Below, piece after piece: positions 34,766-40,967 of a stretch of DNA of 40,967 bases. The stretch covers positions 1 through 40,967 of the forward strand of contig JAJFKU010000040.1 in the NCBI GenBank assembly GCA_021773035.1, given 5' to 3'. The notes below the pieces were generated by a model that saw only the letters and a list, made by a program, of their open reading frames with translations, did no database searches and had not been told where the DNA came from. The position numbers and the translations under genes were made by a program. The DNA comes from Woeseiaceae bacterium. Its GTDB lineage: Bacteria; Pseudomonadota; Gammaproteobacteria; Steroidobacterales; Woeseiaceae. Numbering within the stretch: position 1 is the first letter of the stretch; each line of letters opens with the position of its first letter.

Positions 34766-36526
34766 TTACCCGCCGGTTTCGCAGGCAAGCATGGAGATTG
34801 CCGCTTCCTGCAGTGCGTGAATGGCGTCGATATCGCCCGCCTGTTGAGTGTCAGCGACAACTTGTCGGGCGACGTCCTGCGTGAGTAGCTCATCGCGCAT
34901 GGCTACCGCCAGCCGCAGGTAGTCGAGATTGGCAGGCGCCGGCGACGATTCGCGAGTGAACGGCGGCGAGGTCAGCGATGCTCGAATAGCGGCTGCCGCA
35001 TCGGCGTACTGCCCCTGCCTGACTAGTCGTGCGGCAGCCTCGATTTCGTCGTAGCGATTCGAGTACAGCCCCATGCGCTGGCCAAATTCGCTCAACGACA
35101 AGCGCTGTCCGTTCTCCTCAAGCGCAGAGCGGCACCTGGCCCTCGCTGTGAATGCCGCTCTTTCGTTGGATTGCGCCATTGAAAAAGCGCTGTCGAAGCG
35201 ATTCGTCTCACACATCAGCGTAATCACGGCGGATTCGACAGCATCGTGGTAGCTCGTAGAGTCCCAGGAATTCATAACGCCCACCAGTCTCTGCCCCGGT
35301 GCTGGCGCTTGCTGCAGCCCCTGCAGCGCGACCTCAAGCGCTTCCTCGAATGCACCGGCGTGGCGCAGTACGTCGGTAACCTCCAGGTAAGGTTGCGCTG
35401 CCCGCAACTGCTGCCATGTTGTCAATTCGCTGTAGGGCGCAATGGGTTCAATGCGTTCGTGCATCGTCCACGCGGCTGCGACTGCGTGCGCCGGATCCCC
35501 GATGCGCAGGTAAGCTTTTGCCGCTGCATAGGACTGCGGCTTCTCGAAGCTGTCCGCGTACATCAACGCCCAGCGTCTGGCTTCGGCTTCGTCGCCGAGA
35601 TCACGCCAATATTCCGCTACAACGATGAGCCAGCGGTCTCCGCTGCGGTCGAGCGAATTCGGCAATCCTGGGCCGCCAGGCGGCGCATAGGCCGCGTACT
35701 CCTCCTCGAACAGTTTGAGAAACCGCGCAGCGCTCTCCGTGTCCTGCGCCCGCATCGCCACGCCCACGAGTCGGATCAGGGCACCGGTTCGTTCGAACGG
35801 GTCTTCGAGTGCGAGTATTTCTCCAAGCGCCGTTGCGGGCCCTGTCAGGGCGAAGGCCAGTCGCGCAATGCCGTATACTTCCGCCGCCTGCGATCGTGCA
35901 CGATCGAGTGCGTGTTCAGCGGCATCCGAGTCGCCCAGTTCGAGCGAAGCATCGGCGAAGCGAAGCCAGTCCAAACCCGAGCTTTCGTGCTGCTCCAGCG
36001 ATTCGCGCCAACGTGCGTACAGCGCGCGATGGGCAGGCGTCGGCTTGTCCGTAGCTCGCCTCGCGTGCGCCGCCGACTCGGCGGCTCGTACCTCTTTCGA
36101 AACGTACCTGCGATGTGGATAGTCGTCATCGAGCCAGCGCCAGATACGGGCGTATACGTACGGTCGATCGTCAAGCGTTTCCCGGGCGAATGCATCCGCA
36201 TCGTTGCGCAGCAGTTGATAAAGGCGAATCGATGCGTCCTCACCGATTGCGACGCTGTCGCCTTTCATCCGTTCCTCTGCAATCGCGTGCAAACCGAGTT
36301 GCCGGAAAGAGAGGCCAATGTCGCTATTAGCACCAATTAGCCCGTAGTCCGGCAAGCGCATTGCCGCGAGCTGGCCCAGGCAGTGTGACGTCGGGTGTCC
36401 GGCGCAGCTATCGGCTGCGCTTAGGTACGCGCGCGATTCCATGAAGCTTCTTGTGTAGAAGTAGGAAAAGACGCCTGCGATTGCAGCGAATGCGAGTAAG
36501 GCAAACTTAACCCTTAATTTTCGCAT
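34766..36526 (-). CDS. Membrane-anchored helical-repeat (TPR-like) protein, hypothetical
   Basis: 586 residues. One N-terminal membrane helix (VKFALLAFAAIAGVFSYFY) is followed by an almost wholly helical, Ala/Arg/Glu-rich sequence with TPR-like spacing (ADASLELGDSDAAEHALDRA, WRDLGDEAEARRWALMYA, VTDVLRHAGAFEEALEVALQ, ARLVRQGQYADAAAAIRASL). Such arrays build scaffolds for protein contacts, here in the periplasm. No enzyme motif was seen. It converges with the CadC-like/PD40 gene (two-base gap) and lies 15 bases after the CorC-type gene on its own strand, so it may be co-expressed with that gene. Confidence 0.7.
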   Translation of the reverse strand: MRKLRVKFALLAFAAIAGVFSYFYTRSFMESRAYLSAADSCAGHPTSHCLGQLAAMRLPDYGLIGANSDIGLSFRQLGLHAIAEERMKGDSVAIGEDASIRLYQLLRNDADAFARETLDDRPYVYARIWRWLDDDYPHRRYVSKEVRAAESAAHARRATDKPTPAHRALYARWRESLEQHESSGLDWLRFADASLELGDSDAAEHALDRARSQAAEVYGIARLAFALTGPATALGEILALEDPFERTGALIRLVGVAMRAQDTESAARFLKLFEEEYAAYAPPGGPGLPNSLDRSGDRWLIVVAEYWRDLGDEAEARRWALMYADSFEKPQSYAAAKAYLRIGDPAHAVAAAWTMHERIEPIAPYSELTTWQQLRAAQPYLEVTDVLRHAGAFEEALEVALQGLQQAPAPGQRLVGVMNSWDSTSYHDAVESAVITLMCETNRFDSAFSMAQSNERAAFTARARCRSALEENGQRLSLSEFGQRMGLYSNRYDEIEAAARLVRQGQYADAAAAIRASLTSPPFTRESSPAPANLDYLRLAVAMRDELLTQDVARQVVADTQQAGDIDAIHALQEAAISMLACETGG

Positions 36527-36541
36527 ACTACAAACATACCC

Positions 36542-37786
36542 TCAGGACTGGCGGAGGTCTACCGGGTGAACGGAAAGCAGCCTCGCTCGTTGCTGGTCGG
36601 CTCGCAGCACAGTAAGCCGGTAGCCGTGCCAGTCGATTGAGTCGCCGATGACAGGAATTCGCTCCAGCGTTTCCGTAACGAGCCCGCCGACTGTCGATAC
36701 GTCTTCCTCAGGTTCCCATGCGATTCCGAGCGCCGCCGAGAGTTTACGTAAATCAACGGTGGCGTGTACCTGCAGCAGGCCGTTTTCACGCTCGACGATG
36801 TCGTTGGCAGGCAGGTCGCTTTCGTCTTGAATATCGCCGACAATCTCTTCCAATACGTCCTCGAGCGTGGCGATACCTTTGACGCTGCCGTACTCGTCGA
36901 TGACTATTGCAAGGTGCCGCTGGCTGTCCTGAAACGTCCGCAACAATCTCGGTAGTTGCAAGCTTTCAGGTACGACAAGCGCGTCCCGGCGCAGGGACTC
37001 CCAGTCGACGATGTCGTCGTCATGCGAGAGCAGCCAGTAGAGCAGGTCTTTGACAAGGATGATGCCCGTTACGTCGTCAATGTCGCCTGTCGGAGAATAG
37101 GGGAATCGGCTGTGGCCGGTCTGTCGCAGCAAGGCAAGACCTTCGTCGCGTCTCATCGTACCGGCGAGGAAGTGAACGTCTTCGCGCGGCAGCATGACGT
37201 TATGCGCGCGCAAATGGCTGAGATGTGTTGCGCCGACGATCATGCCGGCAGTGCGTGCGCCGACGACACCCGCGCTGCGACCGAGCGATGCGAGCAGCCG
37301 AATTTCTTCCGGCGACGTTACCGGTACTTTGTCGCGGGCGCGGAGCAGTCGGGAGATTCGTTCGCTAACCACAACCAGCGGACGCAGCAACACTATGAGC
37401 CAGCGAATGCCGTGTGCAACTGCAGGAGCCAACACCGGCGCATGTGAAACGCCGAGTGTCTTTGGAATAATCTCCGTAAACAAGAGTACCGCGATAGTGA
37501 AAAGAATAGAAAACAACCACAGCGTATTGGCGCTGAAAACTTCGGTGTAGCTCGCGCCGGCCACCGCCGCACCGACCGTATGTGCGGTCGTGTTCAGAAT
37601 GAGGATCGCCGCGATCGGCATGTCTATGTTTTCTTTAAAGCTGGCCAGCAGAGGACCGGCGCGGCGGCCATCGCGAGTCAGAACCTCGATCTGCGGCCGG
37701 GTCACGGATAGCAGAACGGATTCAAAAACCGAGCACAGGAACGAGACGACCAGTACAACACTGACCGCGATAACAAAAAGCAGCAT
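36542..37786 (-). CDS. CNNM/CorC-type membrane protein (HlyC/CorC family)
   Basis: 414 residues. Residues 1-150 contain the CNNM (DUF21) membrane domain with about four helices (VIAVSVVLVVSFLCSVFESVLL, LFTEIIPKTLGVSHAPVLA). A CBS pair covers about 185-320 (MLPREDVHFLAG, ILVKDLLYWLL, LPRLLRTFQDSQRHLAIVIDEYGSVKGIATLEDVLEEIVGDI), and a CorC_HlyC domain ends the protein (ALGIAWEPEEDVSTVGGLV, IDWHGYRLTVL). Members are linked to magnesium or cobalt efflux; the older haemolysin label is historical. It is upstream of, and close to, the TPR-like gene. ATG at 37786. Confidence 0.93.
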   Translation of the reverse strand: MLLFVIAVSVVLVVSFLCSVFESVLLSVTRPQIEVLTRDGRRAGPLLASFKENIDMPIAAILILNTTAHTVGAAVAGASYTEVFSANTLWLFSILFTIAVLLFTEIIPKTLGVSHAPVLAPAVAHGIRWLIVLLRPLVVVSERISRLLRARDKVPVTSPEEIRLLASLGRSAGVVGARTAGMIVGATHLSHLRAHNVMLPREDVHFLAGTMRRDEGLALLRQTGHSRFPYSPTGDIDDVTGIILVKDLLYWLLSHDDDIVDWESLRRDALVVPESLQLPRLLRTFQDSQRHLAIVIDEYGSVKGIATLEDVLEEIVGDIQDESDLPANDIVERENGLLQVHATVDLRKLSAALGIAWEPEEDVSTVGGLVTETLERIPVIGDSIDWHGYRLTVLRADQQRARLLSVHPVDLRQS

Positions 37787-37858
37787 GACACCTCCAGATA
37801 TGGAATCTGGGCACAGTGTACTCGGTTGCCGCGATTTCGGCCCCGCCGCACTGTGCAG

Positions 37859-38272
37859 CTACTGACCCTGTTTCGATGCTGCCGTGTCTTTCCTGGCTGA
37901 ACCGTTCTCAGGGCGCGTGCCGACAAAGGTGGCGGCGCCCAGAAGCACAACGATCTGAGCGGCCAGGGCCCAGGGAGGGGCTCCGATGACCCATGTAATG
38001 GCCGGTGTGAGCAGCATAACGGTGAAGGCGATGATCTTGGTTCGTCGATCGATGGCGCCGTAGAGTCGCCAATTGCGGATCAGCGGGCCGAACCGGGCAT
38101 GTTGGGTTAGCCAGCGATGCAGGCGCGGCGAGGATTGTGCGAACGCATAGGCCGAGAACAATACGAACGGTGTCGTCGGAAGCAGCGGCAGGATGACGCC
38201 CGCCATGCCACAGCCGAGCGATAAAACGCCAACGGCGAGCCAGGCCGAGCGTACTGCGCCATTTCCATTCAC
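37859..38272 (-). CDS. DUF454 (YbaN-like) inner-membrane protein
   Basis: 137 residues with three or four hydrophobic segments. LAVGVLSLGCGMAGVILPLLPTTPFVLFSAYAFAQSSPRLHRWL is the family's hallmark: the G-x-x-x-P-L-L-P-T-T-P-F turn and the following S-S-x-R-x-x-x-W-L. The middle VTQHARFGPLIRNWRLYGAID-like portion and the late hydrophobic stretch complete the domain. Function unknown. The start is GTG at 38272, with GGAG upstream. The C-terminus is a short charged tail. It is divergent from NfeD across about 207 bases. Confidence 0.88.
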   Translation of the reverse strand: MNGNGAVRSAWLAVGVLSLGCGMAGVILPLLPTTPFVLFSAYAFAQSSPRLHRWLTQHARFGPLIRNWRLYGAIDRRTKIIAFTVMLLTPAITWVIGAPPWALAAQIVVLLGAATFVGTRPENGSARKDTAASKQGQ

Positions 38273-38479
38273 TGCCGGTCTCCTTCACGGGCAAGTCGTT
38301 GCAGGAGAGTCTCTGTATAACTCGAAACAGCTGTTTGTTGTGGATGTTGCATTTGTGCTTACGTGTAAGTACCGATGTTTCGCGCCGCCTACGCCCGTAG
38401 GATGGTTGTTACCTGAAATGATACCCGGAGGCGGATGCCGCTGCTCTGTTATTGGTATTGGCTGGCTGATCTGACGCCC

Positions 38480-39820
38480 ATGTCCAGAAGACTTATTGTT
38501 TTTCTCGCAGCATCGCTGCTGGCCGTCGCTGCCGCACCGGCTACCGCCGGCGACGTTGTCGTTCTCGAGGTCCACGGTGGTATCGGCGTCGCGACGGCGG
38601 ATTACGTTCTCAGCGGAATAGAACACGCCGAAGGCGCGGATGCAGAGCTGGTCGTCATCAAGATGGACACGCCCGGCGGTCTTATGGCGCCAATGCGTGA
38701 CATCGTTCAGGCCATACTCGGTTCCGAGGTCCCGGTCGCGACATACGTTACGCCGGCCGGCGCAAGAGCGGACAGTGCCGGTACCTACATCCTGCTGGCG
38801 AGCCACGTTGCGGCGATGACACCGACGACGCACCTCGGCGCCGCTACTCCTGTTTTCCAGGGAAGCGACGACGGAACAGGCGAGGACTCGAGCGATGATT
38901 CCGAGTCTGCCACGCCGCCGGGTACGGCCATGGAGCGCAAGGTCCTGAACGACGCTATCGCCTATATTCGCAGCCTGGCAGAGCGCTATGGCCGAAATGC
39001 CGAGTGGGCGGAGAAGGCGGTACGTGACGCCGCGACGCTAACGGCCGGTGAGGCGCTCGAGCAGAACGTTATAGACATCGTTGCAGACGATATTCCTGAT
39101 TTGCTGCGCCAGGTTAACGGACTTGAAGTGAAGACAGAGGCCGGGACCGTGACCCTCGCGACAGATGACGCCGTTATCGAGGAATACGAGCCGAACTGGC
39201 GTATCAAGATACTGTCGACGATCGCAAACCCGGAAACCGTGCTGCTCCTCGGCCTCATCGGATTATATGGCCTGATGTACGAAGGCTGGAATCCGGGGGC
39301 AATCGTACCGGGCGTCGTCGGCGTTATCTGCCTGCTGCTCGCCGCCTATGCGCTGCAGGTTCTTCCCGTCAACTACGCCGGACTGGCGTTGATTGCGGTC
39401 GGTGTTGCACTGATGACGGCAGAGGCATTTGCACCGAGCTTCGGTGCGCTCGGAATCGGTGGCGTGGCGGCATTTTCGTTCGGCGCAATCATGATGTTCG
39501 ACAGCGGTATACCGGGCTTCGGGATATCAGTGACCTTCGTGGTGCTGCTCACGGTAGTTTTCGCGCTGTTGTTTATCTGGCTTATCGCTTACGTCCTGAA
39601 GCTCAGGAAGCGTGGCGCTGTATCCGGTAAAGACTCCATTTTAGGCGGGGTAGGCACGGCGATGGAGGACTTCATGGGCGAAGGTAGAGTCTGGCTCGAG
39701 GGCGAGGCATGGACGGCCCACAGCAGCGTTGCCATCCACAAGGACCAGGAAGTTGTTGTTCGCACAATGAACGGTTTGCTGCTCGAGGTTGAACCGAACA
39801 CCGAGTCCGATACCAAATGA
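38480..39820 (+). CDS. nfeD: NfeD-family membrane serine protease (long form)
   Basis: 446 residues. After a signal peptide ([20 protein letters not shown]) comes a ClpP-like protease domain: [14 protein letters not shown], nucleophile S99 in [13 protein letters not shown], and general-base lysine K154 in [13 protein letters not shown], matching the Ser/Lys dyad known from archaeal 1510-N. Then four hydrophobic segments (about 235-380) and a C-terminal OB-fold NfeD domain ([32 protein letters not shown]). It is a known partner of stomatin-like proteins, whose C-terminal peptide it cleaves in studied cases. The slipin gene follows directly and overlaps its stop codon. A possible start at 38435 is rejected in favour of 38480, which starts the signal peptide. 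Confidence 0.95.
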   Translation: MSRRLIVFLAASLLAVAAAPATAGDVVVLEVHGGIGVATADYVLSGIEHAEGADAELVVIKMDTPGGLMAPMRDIVQAILGSEVPVATYVTPAGARADSAGTYILLASHVAAMTPTTHLGAATPVFQGSDDGTGEDSSDDSESATPPGTAMERKVLNDAIAYIRSLAERYGRNAEWAEKAVRDAATLTAGEALEQNVIDIVADDIPDLLRQVNGLEVKTEAGTVTLATDDAVIEEYEPNWRIKILSTIANPETVLLLGLIGLYGLMYEGWNPGAIVPGVVGVICLLLAAYALQVLPVNYAGLALIAVGVALMTAEAFAPSFGALGIGGVAAFSFGAIMMFDSGIPGFGISVTFVVLLTVVFALLFIWLIAYVLKLRKRGAVSGKDSILGGVGTAMEDFMGEGRVWLEGEAWTAHSSVAIHKDQEVVVRTMNGLLLEVEPNTESDTK

Positions 39821-39834
39821 CTGAGGGAATTCTA

Positions 39835-40596
39835 ATGCCATACGCTGCAATAGGAATGAGTGCCGCACTGATCATCGTCATTCTGTACAACACGATCAAA
39901 ATCCTGAAGGAGTACGAGCGCGGCGTTATTTTCCTGCTCGGGCGTTTTCAGAAAGTTAAGGGGCCGGGACTGATTATCCTGTTTCCCGGCATCCAAAAGA
40001 TGACCAAGGTCGATCTCCGGGTCATAGTCATGGACGTACCCACGCAGGATGTGATCTCGCGGGACAATGTCTCGGTCAAAGTGAATGCCGTGATCTATTT
40101 TCGTATCGTGGATCCTGAAAAGGCAGTGATTCGTGTGGAAAACGTCTTCGAAGCAACCAGTCAGCTGTCGCAGACGACATTGCGTTCGGTACTGGGTCAG
40201 CATGAGCTCGACGATATGCTGGCGGAACGGGAGAAACTGAATACCGACATCCAGGAATTGCTGGATCAACGTACCGACAACTGGGGCATCAAGGTTGCCA
40301 ACGTCGAGATCAAGCACGTCGACCTGGACGAAAGCATGATTCGTGCGATCGCTCAGCAGGCAGAAGCCGAGCGTGCACGGCGAGCGAAGATCATCAACGC
40401 AGAGGCTGAAAAGCAGGCAGCGTCTATGTTGGTCGACGCTGCGAAGATGCTTGCCGCCGAAGAACAGGCGCTACAACTACGCTATCTGCAGACACTCAAG
40501 GAAATTTCGAACGAGAGGACCAATACGATAGTCTTCCCGATACCGTTCGAACTGGTTGACTCGATGCGCAAGATAGCGGGAGGCAAGTCTCCGTAG
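39835..40596 (+). CDS. SPFH-domain slipin (stomatin-like protein)
   Basis: 253 residues. An N-terminal membrane segment ([17 protein letters not shown]) leads to the SPFH domain: [73 protein letters not shown] coiled coil ([27 protein letters not shown] heptads) and a hydrophobic C-terminal stretch follow. Such proteins oligomerise in membranes and pair with NfeD in membrane-microdomain upkeep. ATG at 39835 is backed by GAGGG; the upstream ATG at 39817 overlaps the nfeD stop (ATGA) and would extend it by six residues. Either way, the two genes are translationally linked. Confidence 0.94.
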   Translation: MPYAAIGMSAALIIVILYNTIKILKEYERGVIFLLGRFQKVKGPGLIILFPGIQKMTKVDLRVIVMDVPTQDVISRDNVSVKVNAVIYFRIVDPEKAVIRVENVFEATSQLSQTTLRSVLGQHELDDMLAEREKLNTDIQELLDQRTDNWGIKVANVEIKHVDLDESMIRAIAQQAEAERARRAKIINAEAEKQAASMLVDAAKMLAAEEQALQLRYLQTLKEISNERTNTIVFPIPFELVDSMRKIAGGKSP

Positions 40597-40684
40597 CTTG
40601 ATTCTTTTCGGGACAGCGGAGCTACTTGTAATAATCGGTCCTTGATCGGACAGTCACTATCAGGCGATAGCGAGATCGGGTGAC
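40597..40684. other. Gene-free end of the slipin transcript
   Basis: The bases between the slipin stop and the right-end repeat hold no gene. Short dyads (AATCGGTCC and neighbouring GATCGG) are too weak to call. Confidence 0.35.
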
Positions 40685-40967
40685 CGTTTTGGCCAGCGGC
40701 TTCGGGCGGCCAACGTAACAGTATGATTGCCGGTGGGGTTCTTAATCCGATGTTGATCCGGGAGGGCCGATGCCGTCTTCACGACCCACAGGCGACGGCA
40801 TCGGCCCTCCCGGATCAACACCTGTTCAGCACGGCGACCGCTCACTGAAATACATGCCCGACTGTCGGGATGCGGTGGCAACGCCCATGACCACGGCTGT
40901 GTTTCGTTGAGAGGGAATTGGCGTTTCCACCGCATCCCTGCACCCAACAATAGCAACATCATTATCC
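40685..40967 (+). repeat. Dispersed repeat, right compound copy
   Basis: 40685-40777 matches the left-end copy 3-95 in the same orientation. The block then continues as a nested inverted copy: 40753-40777 and 40794-40818 are exact 25-base reverse complements around 16 bases, and 40867-40885 pairs with 40920-40938 (18 of 19). The last part (about 40911-40944) again resembles the left copy near 112-145. It looks like two units fused head to head. A small minus-strand frame crosses it but is not a credible gene. Confidence 0.75.
40753..40818. repeat. Large palindrome with a 16-base spacer
   Basis: Two exact 25-base arms enclose TTCACGACCCACAGGC (40778-40793). The left copy at 96-111 carries that spacer in the opposite orientation. 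It could extrude as a cruciform or be a target of recombination. Confidence 0.8.

Noticed and set aside
40660..40962. Minus-strand frame of 100 codons at the right end
   Set aside because: It is contained in the repeat and its nested inverted copies, has no clear start signal, and its composition follows the repeat rather than a protein.
1..40967. CRISPR arrays, tRNA and rRNA genes, integron attC sites
   Set aside because: No regularly spaced repeats, cloverleaf-like sequence or recognisable attC core was found; the end repeats do not show the attC pattern.

Overview
The window reads as a chromosomal stretch of a Gram-negative bacterium, most likely a gammaproteobacterium of the marine or sediment heterotroph type. 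This is inferred from the lipoprotein, Tat and outer-membrane signals, the tripartite MacAB-like pump, the NfeD/slipin pair, YbaN (DUF454) and CorC-like proteins, and the moderately GC-rich coding style. No rRNA, tRNA or single-copy marker gene is present, so the lineage stays open. Genes are short operons or single units on both strands, with insertion-sequence and repeat traces and at least two decayed genes, as expected of an accessory region.

Layout. 1-165 is one copy of a dispersed repeat whose relatives reappear at 40685-40967, so the 40-kb segment is bracketed by direct copies. 469-1497 (-) is a membrane-anchored Sel1-like protein. 1692-3308 is an IS1182-type element with an intact transposase. 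3422-8650 (+) holds a CPBP membrane protease, a membrane-bound AraC regulator, an exported alpha/beta hydrolase and an exported GH13 amylase. 8813-12674 (-) is a four-gene operon: Yip1-like membrane protein, MacA-like adaptor, ATPase, MacB/FtsX-like permease. 12957-15080 (+) is a lone DECH-box superfamily 2 helicase, followed by a poly-proline PD40 propeller lipoprotein, an exported unknown, a MipA/OmpV-like C-terminal remnant, a GFA-type zinc protein and a DUF1801 protein.

The least explained part is 18996-22486. A divergent GIY-YIG-like protein (-) faces a tightly packed operon (+) of two long DUF2589 paralogues with Ig-like tails, a small companion and a zinc-ribbon protein. After it come a perfect inverted repeat (22583-22616) and a frameshifted DUF3179-type pseudogene, then a Tes/MJ0619-type radical SAM enzyme paired with a methyltransferase (23007-25263). 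25476-26687 is a divergent pair, a secreted unknown and a TetR regulator, with four copies of a 14-bp palindrome between them.

The remainder holds a lipoprotein, a Tat-exported FAD oxidoreductase divergent from an AraC regulator, a 1-Cys peroxiredoxin with a clear terminator, a beta-helix protein divergent from a CadC-like/PD40 fusion regulator, a helical-repeat protein, a CorC/CNNM-type protein, a DUF454 protein, and the NfeD-slipin membrane-quality pair. Functions are assigned from motifs read by eye; no database search was possible.
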